DNA of 64,000 nt from CAZXWN01 sp964644695 [NCBI: uncultured bacterium] (GCA_964644695.1 CAZXWN010000001.1:774390-838389); one strand, 5' to 3'; positions 44,637 to 53,703 are shown, numbered from the stretch's first letter. Program-made: numbers and translations. Notes: generated by a model not told the origin, from the letters alone.

Positions 44637-45113
44637 ATGTATAGAATAGGTATCATTTCCGATACGCACGGAATTCTTAACGCAAAAACATTGGAAGTCT
44701 TTCAGGGAGTCGAGGCCATCTGCCATTGTGGGGACATTGACAGCCACGGAGTTTTAGTCGAATTGGAAACGATTGCACCCGTATTTGCCATCCATGGAAA
44801 TGTGGACCCCTATGAATTGACCGTCAAATATCCCAAACGACAGATTATTTCATTAAAAGATAAAAACATCCTTCTAACCCACAAGGGAATGGATGGAACA
44901 GAAATTCGGCCGTCAGTCATTCGATTTATGGACAAACAGACTGTTGATATCGTCTGTTTTGGACACACCCATCGCCCCTATTCCGGATTTCATTCGGGGA
45001 CTTATTTCATAAATCCCGGCAGCGCCACCATCCCCAGACATGGAGGCCGACCCACGGTCGCCATTCTGGATTTGGACAGTTTACCCTTTAATGCCCAGTT
45101 TATTGATTTATAA
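44637..45113 (+). CDS. YfcE/MJ0936-type metallophosphoesterase
   Basis: This 158-residue protein starts at the ATG at 44637, preceded by AGAGG. An upstream in-frame TTG (44622) lies before that ribosome-binding site. Metal-site motifs in order are ISDTHG, HCGDID, HGNVD, LTHKG and FGHTHRPY. Small single-domain phosphodiesterases of this group hydrolyse model substrates, and their physiological roles are unclear. It converges with the peroxiredoxin gene (3-bp gap). Confidence 0.9.
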   Translation: MYRIGIISDTHGILNAKTLEVFQGVEAICHCGDIDSHGVLVELETIAPVFAIHGNVDPYELTVKYPKRQIISLKDKNILLTHKGMDGTEIRPSVIRFMDKQTVDIVCFGHTHRPYSGFHSGTYFINPGSATIPRHGGRPTVAILDLDSLPFNAQFIDL

Positions 45114-45116
45114 CGA

Positions 45117-45683
45117 TTATTTCTTTTTCTTTAATACGGGTTTAATCCCACCCAGACTATTTAATGCCTGCCGCACTTTATCGACATCTGGTAACTGTTG
45201 TGGTTTATCCGAAACTTGAGCGTATTTGATTTTTCCATCCTGCCCAATGAGAAAAACGGCCCGTTTTGAAACCCCTTTCAATCCCATAAGGTCAGGGAAA
45301 TATGCACCATAGCTCTGAGAGGCTTCCTTATTAAAATCAGAAAGGAGCTTGAACTGGATTTTATTTTCTCCTCTCCAGGCCTTATGTGCAAAGGGCGAAT
45401 CCACACTGACCCCATAGACCTGAAGTTTCATCTGAGAATAATCCTTCTGAATCTTTTCAAAGTCTTCCATCTGACGATGACAGGCTTCCGTAAAATCAAA
45501 CAAATAAAACACAAGTAAAACTGGCCCCTTTTTAAGCTCTTCTTGAAGGGTCACATATTTCATATCCTCATCCATCAATTTGAAACCTGGGGCTTTATCG
45601 CCGGGTTTCAAAGCTCGAGCCGCAGCGCCCAGAGTCACTAACACTATTAATGAAAGAATGATACTTATCCATAATTTACGCAT
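45117..45683 (-). CDS. Exported peroxiredoxin-like protein (AhpC/TSA family)
   Basis: This 188-residue protein starts at 45683; an earlier ATG (45701) precedes the Shine-Dalgarno AAGGA. The signal peptide (about 4-22) ends GAAARA. The thioredoxin fold carries the peroxidatic position in FDFTEACHRQM (single Cys) and GVSVDSPFAHKAW. It probably reduces peroxides or couples to a thioredoxin in the periplasm. No second Cys is present, so it would be a 1-Cys type. Copy 3 of the palindromic repeat lies about 100 bp upstream. Confidence 0.82.
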   Translation of the reverse strand: MRKLWISIILSLIVLVTLGAAARALKPGDKAPGFKLMDEDMKYVTLQEELKKGPVLLVFYLFDFTEACHRQMEDFEKIQKDYSQMKLQVYGVSVDSPFAHKAWRGENKIQFKLLSDFNKEASQSYGAYFPDLMGLKGVSKRAVFLIGQDGKIKYAQVSDKPQQLPDVDKVRQALNSLGGIKPVLKKKK

Positions 45684-45780
45684 TTTAAAATCCTTAACCA
45701 ATTAAATAGGGGTCATATCTATCCAATATAATACCCAATTTCTTTCCAAAGACCAATTCTCACAAACTCCTGTTTCCAAC

Positions 45781-45823
45781 GAATCATCCACGGACTTGCT
45801 CCGAGCAGCTCCGTGGATGATTC
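45781..45823. repeat. Palindromic intergenic repeat, copy 3
   Basis: The GAATCATCCACGGA arm (45781-45794) pairs perfectly with 45810-45823 (14 bp). The inner TGCTC/GAGCA stem (45798-45801 region with 45803-45807) closes on C. It lies between divergent genes, so it is not a transcription terminator for either. Confidence 0.9.
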
Positions 45824-45920
45824 AGGCACCCCCTGCCCTGTAAATTGTTCTTGCTTTTTAATATTACTTGCTTTAGATTACATCAGTTAATAAGTTTGGC
45901 AAATACTGCGGGAGGGATGT

Positions 45921-47288
45921 ATGCCATCACCAAAAGAATGGTTCCAACGAAATAAAAAGGACTGGCTTTTAAAAGAAATACCCCAGTGGGAAGTCGATGG
46001 ATTGATTTCACGGGATCAGTCCGAACTACTTCGGCAAAAATATCAAACAAGTCCAGAGAATTCACAGTATGGCTTAGATACGATTATTATTTCGGTTATT
46101 GGGGCATTATTGATTGGATTAGGAGTTATCCTGTTTTTTGCCTGGAACTGGAAGGATATGCCCCGCTGGTCAAAAGTATCATTGATACTGGTCAGTATGG
46201 TCTCTTCGTACCTGGGCGGTTTTTATATCAAATATCAAAAGCCTGCAAAAGCATGGCTGGGGGAAACACTAATTTTCCTGGGGCTTGTGATTTTTGGGGC
46301 AGGCATCTGGCTGATGTATCAGATGTTCAATTATTCCCTGGATACTGAAACAGTGTTCTTTTATTGGGCTATAGGAGCACTTTTGGTCACATTGACGGCA
46401 GAATCCATTCCAGCATTACTTTCGGCTATCATTCTCGGATTCTGTTGGTTTATATCAAATGGTTCAATATTTATCCCCAGCCAGTATCAATACGCTTCTT
46501 ATCTGATATTAGTAATTCCTTTGATGGGAATATCTTATTATTGGAAATGCCGTTTCCCACTGCATCTTCAGATTATTTTCCTATTGATTGCAACGATATA
46601 TGAAATATTCAGATATTCTGAGAATCTAGCTGCTCTTACAAACCTGACATTTCTGGGATTAATCATCTGTTCGCTGGGTTTACTTTCCCGGTCATGGGAT
46701 ACCACCCATCCAGCGAATAAACCCTTATTAAACTGGGGAAGATTTATTACTGGACTGGGATTGTTTATTCCTTGCGTCAGTTTAATGGATATAAATAGTG
46801 ATGTAAATAGCGCCTTCTTTCGGATGAGAACTATCACTTATGGTTTACTTGGCACATTCATCCTGCTGGCTCTATTGCGTGGCGTACTGTTATATAAAAA
46901 GCGACTGCCCTATCCTGAATTAAAACTATCTCAGAATCATTTTCACTTTATCCCAGATGGGATAGGCATTGCTGCATTCATCATCATGTTTTTATATGCA
47001 GGAGTAACCAATGTAATCAACTTTTTTGTGATTGTTTTAATTGTTTACTATTATTACCTCCTAATTCGTTGGGGAAATCAGATTCAAAAGATGATATATC
47101 TCTATATGGGTACGATTGGGATTCTAGCCGCAGCATTTTATCTTTATCATGAATTCTTCAGTGAGACACTGTTAAGCGGGGCCCTGTTTTTCCTGGTTGC
47201 GGGTGCGTCCTTTATTATGTGCGGCTGGTGGTTAATTCAGAAACGGAGGCAGTTTAAACTATCAGACCAGGTGGAGGTTGTTGAATGA
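45921..47288 (+). CDS. DUF2157 polytopic membrane protein
   Basis: This 455-residue protein has an N-terminal cytoplasmic DUF2157 segment (about 1-55, WEVDGLISRDQSELLRQKY). About twelve hydrophobic helices follow from 60 to 445, ending in a short charged tail. DUF2157 proteins are membrane proteins of unknown function and are often encoded with a GDYxxLxY protein, as here (4-bp overlap). The pairing supports a joint function at the inner membrane. Confidence 0.85.
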   Translation: MPSPKEWFQRNKKDWLLKEIPQWEVDGLISRDQSELLRQKYQTSPENSQYGLDTIIISVIGALLIGLGVILFFAWNWKDMPRWSKVSLILVSMVSSYLGGFYIKYQKPAKAWLGETLIFLGLVIFGAGIWLMYQMFNYSLDTETVFFYWAIGALLVTLTAESIPALLSAIILGFCWFISNGSIFIPSQYQYASYLILVIPLMGISYYWKCRFPLHLQIIFLLIATIYEIFRYSENLAALTNLTFLGLIICSLGLLSRSWDTTHPANKPLLNWGRFITGLGLFIPCVSLMDINSDVNSAFFRMRTITYGLLGTFILLALLRGVLLYKKRLPYPELKLSQNHFHFIPDGIGIAAFIIMFLYAGVTNVINFFVIVLIVYYYYLLIRWGNQIQKMIYLYMGTIGILAAAFYLYHEFFSETLLSGALFFLVAGASFIMCGWWLIQKRRQFKLSDQVEVVE

Positions 47289-47965
47289 AACGCTGGATAT
47301 TCTTCATTTTAGTTATCATCCTGCTGGTGGGGTTCCTCACGGGTACTATCCTTTATAAAGAATGGGAAATCAATACCAGCCCCACCATTTTACTAAAAAT
47401 CAGCCCTAAAGATCCTCAAGATCTCCTTATGGGCAATTATTTATATCTGTCTTATGATATTTCCCGGCTGGAAGTTAAAAATCTTACAGGCTTGGACTCC
47501 ACTTTTAATGAAAGAAGCTCCGGTTATGACGAGGTGGATCATGCATATTTCGGTAGTGAGGCGGGCAAAACTGTTTATGTCTATCTGGAAGAAACAACCA
47601 CTCCTCAATGTTCCTACTATGTTGCCAAAGAAGTCCGAGCTAAACCGCCCGTCAATCCTAATATCAAGTATGCAACAGGGGTTATCGATCGTTATAACTA
47701 TATTATCGATTCAACAAAGGTCTTGTATGTGTTCGATAGTACGACCACCTATGCTTTATCTACAAAAAAATTCGATTCATTAAACCTGTACTACCCTGAC
47801 GGTGAACGTTTTTATGTTCAGCAAGATAAAGCTAAACAATTAGAACAACTGCTGGCTGACACTGAAAATCATCAGGTGTTTGTAGAAGCAGCCTTAATCA
47901 AAAATAAGGGGCTTCGGGTGGTTAATCTGATGATAGATGGGAAATATTACTATCCAAAGAAGTAA
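47285..47965 (+). CDS. GDYxxLxY-domain membrane-anchored protein
   Basis: This 226-residue protein has one N-terminal transmembrane helix (about 4-24) and then an extracytoplasmic domain. The family motif appears as MGNYLYLSYDI, with Asn in place of the usual Asp of GDYxxLxY. Later segments (YVYLEETTTPQCSYYVAKEV, split) are beta-rich. It starts inside the DUF2157 stop (ATGA). The function is unknown. Confidence 0.85.
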   Translation: MKRWIFFILVIILLVGFLTGTILYKEWEINTSPTILLKISPKDPQDLLMGNYLYLSYDISRLEVKNLTGLDSTFNERSSGYDEVDHAYFGSEAGKTVYVYLEETTTPQCSYYVAKEVRAKPPVNPNIKYATGVIDRYNYIIDSTKVLYVFDSTTTYALSTKKFDSLNLYYPDGERFYVQQDKAKQLEQLLADTENHQVFVEAALIKNKGLRVVNLMIDGKYYYPKK

Positions 47966-48009
47966 AATATTCTCACCTCATCACAATAAATGTTTTAGAA
48001 TGACTGATT

Positions 48010-49641
48010 ATGACTAAGCCAACAGAAATGGATACAACCCCCTGCTGGTTAAGGGAAATCGGCCAGTGTGAAAAGGGATTTGAAGGTAGCTTTCTTGAGA
48101 AATTCGAGAATTGCTACTTTTGTGAGGTATTTACCCGGGCTTCAGCTGAAATAGGCCAGCCATTTCCTCACTTCATGATCCGCCAGTTAAAGCTCTATGA
48201 CATCCAGAATATTTCAAAACTGGAACTCGCGAATCAATCCCTCAAACAAAAGATTGATGAACTGACGGTACTTTTAGATATTTCTACACAGGTTCAGGGC
48301 ACTTCCAGTCTGGATGAGACTTTATATGTCATCATCTCCGGATTAACGGCTGGATTTGCTCTCGGTTTTAACCGTGCCATACTTTTTCTCGTCGATGATA
48401 GAAAAAATGAGCTCTATGGGAAATTGGGAGTAGGTCCGACCTCTGGAGAAGAAGCCCATGCTATCTGGTCATCCCTGGCCAATGAGCCCAAGTCTCTCTC
48501 CCGGATGATTACACCTGAAGCCATTGAGTCTATGAAAAACTCCAAAATGACTCTCCTGGCCCAGACGATGAGAAAAACTCTGCATCCGAACCAGGGTATC
48601 CTGTCCCGCACCGTCATTGAGAAAAAATCTTTTCTTGTGACCGACGCTCCCCATGATAAACGTGTTAGCCCTGAAGTCCTTGAACTGTTGCAATGCCCTA
48701 CTTTCGCCACCGTACCCTTGATGGCTAAAGATAAGGCCGTCGGCATGATTTATGTGGACAATCGATTTAATCAGGAACCTATCACTGAAGAGGACATGAA
48801 TTCCCTCTCCCGGTTTGCAGCGTTGGCGGGTCTGGCGATTGCAGAATCCATGGCCTATGAACAAATTGAACACTTCAATGAACAATTAGAAGCAGAAGTA
48901 GAGAAAGCTCAGGCTGAATTAAGAGAGATTGAGCGAGAATTCGCCCACCAGGAAAAACTTGTGGCACTCGGACAGATGGCCGCCGGTGTAGCCCATGAGC
49001 TCCGCAATCCGATGACTGCAGTTCGGGGTTTTGCTCAGCGCATTTTCAGAAGGCTCCCGGATGAAGATGCCAATAAACGCTATGCCGGAATCATTCTGGA
49101 AGAAATGGATCGTATTAATATTCTCATTCGGGATGTCTTGGAATATGCCCGAAAAGATGCTCCGGTGTATGAAAAGGTCCTTTTACAAGAAGTTGTGGAT
49201 GAGGTTTTATTTATTTTTAAAGATACCCTGGCCTCTAATCCAATTACCTTAATCAAGGACTATTCTGATTTGCCGGCGTTCTATATTGACGTTAATCAAA
49301 TTAAACAGATCGTCACCAATATCGTCTCCAATGGAATTGATGTCATTAAAGAAGGCGGCGATTTGAAAATTAAAATTTATCAGGATGGTGAAAATGCCTG
49401 TTTGGATATTCAAGATTCGGGACCTGGTATCTGGCCAGAAATTCTAAAACACATTTTCAATCCCTTTTTTACAACGAAATCATCAGGAACCGGGTTAGGA
49501 TTATCCATTGCTCATCGGCTGGCCGAACTCCATGGCGGAGATATTCGGGTGAAAACTCAGATTGGTCAGGGAACATGTTTTACTCTGGTTCTTCCCTTTA
49601 AAACAACACTGGAAGAATCAGACCAAACTTTAGAAGACTGA
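48010..49641 (+). CDS. Cytoplasmic GAF histidine kinase with Cys-rich N-terminus
   Basis: This 543-residue protein has no transmembrane segment. Residues 1-45 hold Cys12 (followed by Trp13), Cys20, Cys35 and Cys38, a pattern like a two-CW domain that may bind metal or an Fe-S cluster. A GAF domain (about 75-285), a coiled coil (290-320) and a HisKA core with His329 in VAHELRNPM follow. The ATPase has an N box IVSNGIDVIKEGG, DSGPGIW and GTGLGLSIA. A stand-alone receiver gene follows after 53 bp. Redox or iron sensing through the Cys module is an inference. Confidence 0.88.
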   Translation: MTKPTEMDTTPCWLREIGQCEKGFEGSFLEKFENCYFCEVFTRASAEIGQPFPHFMIRQLKLYDIQNISKLELANQSLKQKIDELTVLLDISTQVQGTSSLDETLYVIISGLTAGFALGFNRAILFLVDDRKNELYGKLGVGPTSGEEAHAIWSSLANEPKSLSRMITPEAIESMKNSKMTLLAQTMRKTLHPNQGILSRTVIEKKSFLVTDAPHDKRVSPEVLELLQCPTFATVPLMAKDKAVGMIYVDNRFNQEPITEEDMNSLSRFAALAGLAIAESMAYEQIEHFNEQLEAEVEKAQAELREIEREFAHQEKLVALGQMAAGVAHELRNPMTAVRGFAQRIFRRLPDEDANKRYAGIILEEMDRINILIRDVLEYARKDAPVYEKVLLQEVVDEVLFIFKDTLASNPITLIKDYSDLPAFYIDVNQIKQIVTNIVSNGIDVIKEGGDLKIKIYQDGENACLDIQDSGPGIWPEILKHIFNPFFTTKSSGTGLGLSIAHRLAELHGGDIRVKTQIGQGTCFTLVLPFKTTLEESDQTLED

Positions 49642-49694
49642 TTTCTGATAAAATAAGCACACGACAGGGTTCATGTGAGATTGAGGGTAAAATT

Positions 49695-50099
49695 ATGACA
49701 AAAAATGCACAATTAATTTTAGTGGTAGACGACGAAAAAAATATTCGTCTTCTTTTCCAGGAAGAGCTCGCTGAGGTGGGTTACCATATCATCTGCGCTG
49801 AAAACGGTGAAGAAGCTCTTCGATTATTCCAGGAACACAAGCCGGACTTAGTTCTGTTAGACTTAAAAATGCCGGGCATGCATGGAGTCTCTGTCTTGGA
49901 AAATATTAGGAAAACGGATAAAACTACGCCCGTACTTGTCGTGACGGCCCATGGGGCTGGAAGCTCCATCCAAAGGTCTCAGACTGAATACACATTCAAA
50001 TCCCGTAATCTGAATATTGCAGACTACATCACAAAACCTGTGGATTTGGATGACTTGGTCGCCAAGGTTAAAAAGACAATTGGACCACCCCGGACCTAA
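49695..50099 (+). CDS. Single-domain response regulator
   Basis: This 134-residue CheY-like receiver has D12-D13, phospho-acceptor D56 in LVLLDLKMPG, Thr84 and Lys114 in YITKPVD. No output domain is present, and a short insert around 90-108 (SSIQRSQTEYTFKS) lies near the alpha4 face. It is probably the substrate of the GAF kinase encoded upstream, acting by protein-protein contact or in a phosphorelay. Confidence 0.9.
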   Translation: MTKNAQLILVVDDEKNIRLLFQEELAEVGYHIICAENGEEALRLFQEHKPDLVLLDLKMPGMHGVSVLENIRKTDKTTPVLVVTAHGAGSSIQRSQTEYTFKSRNLNIADYITKPVDLDDLVAKVKKTIGPPRT

Positions 50100-50116
50100 A
50101 GTTTTTACTTCAGTCC

Positions 50117-50143
50117 TTGACAGACGAAGTGTAATCATATAAT
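50117..50143 (+). promoter_or_regulatory. Probable promoter of the CarD gene
   Basis: TTGACA (50117-50122) and a perfect TATAAT (50138-50143) occur with 15-bp spacing, short of the optimum. The downstream ATG is at 50190. Confidence 0.5.
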
Positions 50144-50189
50144 TTGAAGTCAGTCCCCATAGTTCCAGTACACTAAGAAGGAGTTCAGG

Positions 50190-50729
50190 ATGTTTAATAT
50201 CGGTGATCGAGTAGTACATAAAACCCACGGAGCTGGAGTAGTTCGTTCAGTGGAAACCCAAAATATAGATGGTGTTGCTCTTGAGTTTGTCCGGGTCCAT
50301 TTGACCCTTCAGGATGGCGATGTGTTGGTTCCCTTGAAAAATGGAACAACGAATGACCTTAGGATTGCTTTGGATGAAGATGGTCTCCAACAGATTGTCA
50401 GTATTCTTGAAGGAAACAGCGATGTAGTTCCGCCCAATGAAGATGGTAGCTACCCACCGGCTACTGATTTGATTGCATCTGGGAACCCCTTCCAAATGGC
50501 TCAAGCTGTCAGGATTTTAACCTCCGAAGCAAAGCAGGAAGGCGTAGAAACAGAAATCAAAGATACTTTATCTGCAGCTCGGATGCGTTTAGCAGGTGAG
50601 TTAATGCTGACAAAGAGTATTACCAAAGCCGGTGCTTTATCGCTAATCAATCGTTCCATTCATGGAACAGAGAAATTCCAGAAAGCCGCCGAAAAGCGTC
50701 GGAAGAAACAAACCAAGAAAAAAGAATAA
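50190..50729 (+). CDS. carD: CarD-family RNA polymerase-binding regulator
   Basis: This 179-residue protein has an N-terminal RNAP-interaction (Tudor-like) domain, FNIGDRVVHKTHGAGVV, and a C-terminal helical DNA-binding domain (FQMAQAVRILTSEA, then AARMRLAGELM). A Lys-rich tail KKQTKKKE follows. CarD stabilises open promoter complexes, notably at rRNA promoters. AAGGAG precedes the ATG. It converges with recX. Confidence 0.92.
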   Translation: MFNIGDRVVHKTHGAGVVRSVETQNIDGVALEFVRVHLTLQDGDVLVPLKNGTTNDLRIALDEDGLQQIVSILEGNSDVVPPNEDGSYPPATDLIASGNPFQMAQAVRILTSEAKQEGVETEIKDTLSAARMRLAGELMLTKSITKAGALSLINRSIHGTEKFQKAAEKRRKKQTKKKE

Positions 50730-50741
50730 GCATTGAAACTG

Positions 50742-51404
50742 TTATTCTTCATCTGAAGAAACAGATTCATTAAAACGCGAACCACATTTCCGTCGGAGCA
50801 GTCCATAAATGACCTCCGGCGGAAATCCTTTTTGGGCTAAAAACCGGTATATTTTATTACGCCGCCGCTGAGGGTCCTTTTCTCCAGCATAATCTTTTCG
50901 ACGAGACAACGCTGCCTCAGCTAAAGCCATTTGGTCTATATCTTTTTCCAGTGGAGACAGGATTTCCCGAATAATGGAATCTGGAATTCCTTTCCTTTTC
51001 AACTCCTGCTTTAGTAAAGGAATTCCTCTGGGTCTGTTTTGCAATCGTGACGCAACAAACTCTCGGGCATATTTTTGGTCATCCAAATATCCCCGCTGAA
51101 TAAAAAGTGTAATTATAGATTCAATGATGGATTCATCATATTGACGAGTTTTGAGTTTATTCCGGATTTGTTGAATACAATACGCACGCTGCGATAGAAG
51201 ACGAATCACATAATCTCTGGCTTGTAATCTATCTTCCTCCAATGCTAATGCCTTCAGGGTTTCTGTCTCAATCTCCATCCCAACGCGTAACCTGAATTTC
51301 TTTAGAGCCTCCTCACTAACTCCCATAGCAAACTCTTCATCAATAAAGACAGAAAACCGATGTTGCCGTTTTTTTTGCGGTTGAATTAAAGTTATTTTTC
51401 CCAT
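50742..51404 (-). CDS. recX: RecX regulatory protein
   Basis: This protein has about 220 residues; the ATG at 51404 follows an in-frame GTG at 51407, and neither has a clear Shine-Dalgarno. Three tandem three-helix RecX repeats are visible (LLSQRAYCIQQIRNKLKTRQY, then FIQRGYLDDQKYAREFV, then LAQKGFPPEVIYGLL; each split). RecX inhibits RecA filaments. It is downstream of recA, but a strong hairpin lies between them. Confidence 0.9.
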   Translation of the reverse strand: MGKITLIQPQKKRQHRFSVFIDEEFAMGVSEEALKKFRLRVGMEIETETLKALALEEDRLQARDYVIRLLSQRAYCIQQIRNKLKTRQYDESIIESIITLFIQRGYLDDQKYAREFVASRLQNRPRGIPLLKQELKRKGIPDSIIREILSPLEKDIDQMALAEAALSRRKDYAGEKDPQRRRNKIYRFLAQKGFPPEVIYGLLRRKCGSRFNESVSSDEE

Positions 51405-51446
51405 CACATCATCATTTTATCTGATTCTGGCTCAATACAAACAAAA

Positions 51447-51474
51447 AGAGCCGGGTAATTAATTACCCGGCTCT
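51447..51474 (-). terminator. Terminator between recA and recX
   Basis: A perfect 28-bp palindrome (AGAGCCGGGTAATT, 51447-51460, with 51461-51474) on the minus strand is followed by five T. It would uncouple most recX transcription from recA. Confidence 0.85.
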
Positions 51475-51497
51475 GCTGTTTTTATAGATACACAATA

Positions 51498-52544
51498 TTA
51501 TTCTGCCTCGGGGACAGGTACACTTCCACCCACAAGCCCAAGTTTCTGACGAAGCTTTCCTTCCAGATCCTGCCGAACTTCGGGATGCTCTTTAAGGAAT
51601 TTCCGGGCATTATCACGACCCTGCCCTAACCGTTCAGAACCATAAGAGAACCAGGTTCCACTCTTTTCCACCATCTTTTCATTAACGGCCAAATCCAAAA
51701 GGTCGCCTTCCTTGGAAAGCCCTTCGCCATGCATGATATCAAACTCGGCTTCCTTAAAGGGGGGAGCCACTTTGTTTTTGACTACTTTTACACGGTGACG
51801 ACTACCAATAACGCTATCACCATCACGAATAGTTGTAATCCGTCTGATATCAAGGCGAACAGAAGAGTAAAACTTAAGAGCACGTCCACCGGTGGTTGTT
51901 TCAGGGCTACCGAACATAACACCAATCTTTTCACGAATCTGGTTGATGAATATGACACAGGTCTTGGATTTACTGATGGCAGCGGTAAGTTTTCGTAAAG
52001 CCTGGGACATCAATCGTGCCTGTAATCCGACAAAACTGTCTCCCATATCACCTTCAATTTCAGCCTGTGGGACAAGGGCGGCAACAGAGTCTATAACAAT
52101 TAAGTCAACAGCATTACTCCGAACAAGAGTTTCTACGATTTCTAAGGCTTGTTCACCTGTATCCGGCTGGGAGAGCCACAAATTATCTAAATCAACACCC
52201 ATTAATTTGCTGTAAGAAGGATCCAAAGCATGTTCAGCATCGATAAAGGCCGCAACACCACCTTTTTTCTGGACCTGGGCAATGATTTCCAAAGTCAAAG
52301 TGGTTTTGCCTGAAGATTCAGGTCCAAAGATTTCAACGACACGACCACGGGGAACGCCGCCGATACCTAAGGCATAGTCCAACGAAATAGATCCACAGGA
52401 GATCGCCGGAATTTCCAGTCTGGAACTGCCTTCCCCCAACCGCATGATAGACCCTTTTCCAAACTGCCGTTCAATCTGAGATACCGCCAATTCCAAAGCT
52501 TTGAGTTTCTGACTTTGGCCCTTTTCATCTACTACACTTGACAT
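51498..52544 (-). CDS. recA: RecA recombinase
   Basis: This 348-residue protein has Walker [10 protein letters not shown] (74-82), the [12 protein letters not shown] and [16 protein letters not shown] regions, L1/L2 loops (DNA-binding, [10 protein letters not shown] and [14 protein letters not shown]) and a normal C-terminus. It has roles in strand exchange and SOS induction. AAAGGAG precedes the ATG. No convincing LexA-type operator was seen in its promoter. Confidence 0.97.
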   Translation of the reverse strand: MSSVVDEKGQSQKLKALELAVSQIERQFGKGSIMRLGEGSSRLEIPAISCGSISLDYALGIGGVPRGRVVEIFGPESSGKTTLTLEIIAQVQKKGGVAAFIDAEHALDPSYSKLMGVDLDNLWLSQPDTGEQALEIVETLVRSNAVDLIVIDSVAALVPQAEIEGDMGDSFVGLQARLMSQALRKLTAAISKSKTCVIFINQIREKIGVMFGSPETTTGGRALKFYSSVRLDIRRITTIRDGDSVIGSRHRVKVVKNKVAPPFKEAEFDIMHGEGLSKEGDLLDLAVNEKMVEKSGTWFSYGSERLGQGRDNARKFLKEHPEVRQDLEGKLRQKLGLVGGSVPVPEAE

Positions 52545-52592
52545 AATCTTCTTTACTCCTTTACTGTCATCACCCTGCCGGGGTTTTGGTAT

Positions 52593-52621
52593 AGATTAAT
52601 TATTCGTGTTGATTCTGTCAA
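52593..52621 (-). promoter_or_regulatory. Probable recA promoter
   Basis: On the minus strand TTGACA (52621-52616) is followed after 17 bp by TAATCT (52598-52593), a partial -10 match. Confidence 0.5.
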
Positions 52622-52841
52622 TCCTGATTTCGAATTTTTACTGGAACCGATACTACCTAACATTTATTACCCTATCATTGTAACAGAACTTCCATCTGAT
52701 TCAATTACATTTTTTTCTGGAATAAATCTATTGTGAATGGAAGGGATGACAGATGGGGTCATGGGTCAGAGAAAGAGGACGAATAGACCCATTTTGATTT
52801 ATGATGGAAGCAATCAGCTTCATATTAAAAGGAAAGAAAGA

Positions 52842-53690
52842 ATGTACTTAAAACCAATTGGATACTCACTGTTAGCCGCCTTGATTCTAATGACCACTCC
52901 GGTGCCATCACAGGCTCAAGAGATTGATGGAAAACAAATGATGGAAACAATCAAACATCTCACAGATGAGATTGGAGTCCGTCCTTCAGGTTCGGATAAC
53001 GCATCAACAACAGCTTTTTATATCAGTGATAAACTGTCCACAACAGGGTACCATTATCAAATCCAGGACTACCGATTATCTAACAACAGAATCGCCCGAA
53101 ATATTCAGGCATTTTATCCGGGAACATCCGCAAAGGAAATAATACTGATTGGGCACTATGATTCCCCTGTGAAATCACTGGGTGCGCAGGCTTCAGCTTG
53201 TGGAATAAGCCTTTTGCTGGAATCTGCCAGATTAGTTCGCGGACAGACCCTGCCCGACAGTGTCCATTTTGCTTTTCTGGGAGCGGAAGAAAAAATACCT
53301 GGAATTGGCGATATGTACAGCGGTTCTGGAGCTTTGGCAGATTACCAGAAAAAATTAGGAACTTCGCAGTTAGGTGGGATTCTCGTATTGGAAAATTCCG
53401 GCTCCGTAAATTCCTGGATAATCTCAACAACCGCTCAGACTCCCCCCGAGTTAATCACCAGAGTCGAAAATGCCGCATTAAGAACCCGTCAGGCCATAGA
53501 ATTTCGTACGGCAGATGAAAACCAGATTTCATCACCACTGGCAACGGGAAATCTTCCGGTCATCTTTATGAAACAAAATCTTAAAAAGCCTATTTCTTCC
53601 GCCAAAGATACCTTCTCACAAGTATCCCGGAATACACTTGAATCAACGGCACAATTCATTCTGGAATTTATTAAGAATAAACCTGAATAA
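52842..53690 (+). CDS. Exported M28-fold protein with degenerate metal site
   Basis: This protein has 282 residues from the ATG at 52842 (AAAGGAAAG upstream). The longer frame from 52737 has no ribosome-binding site and would bury the signal peptide (about 4-24, ending PSQAQ). The M28 aminopeptidase fold is visible in LIGHYDSP (first His ligand), LLLESARLV and FLGAEEK (catalytic Glu pair). However, the bridging Asp (normally G-x-N-D-N-x-S-G) is replaced by Ala in GAQASACG, the next Asp ligand aligns with Glu in VLENSG, and the C-terminal His aligns with Pro in ISSPLATG. It may be a catalytically dead binding protein or use another mechanism. Confidence 0.75.
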   Translation: MYLKPIGYSLLAALILMTTPVPSQAQEIDGKQMMETIKHLTDEIGVRPSGSDNASTTAFYISDKLSTTGYHYQIQDYRLSNNRIARNIQAFYPGTSAKEIILIGHYDSPVKSLGAQASACGISLLLESARLVRGQTLPDSVHFAFLGAEEKIPGIGDMYSGSGALADYQKKLGTSQLGGILVLENSGSVNSWIISTTAQTPPELITRVENAALRTRQAIEFRTADENQISSPLATGNLPVIFMKQNLKKPISSAKDTFSQVSRNTLESTAQFILEFIKNKPE

Positions 53691-53703
53691 GGGCAGAAAG
53701 ACC

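Noticed and set aside
50224-50235. CCCACGGAGCTG in carD, a 12-base match to the repeat arm
   Set aside because: It encodes the conserved CarD residues THGAG and has no matching second arm.
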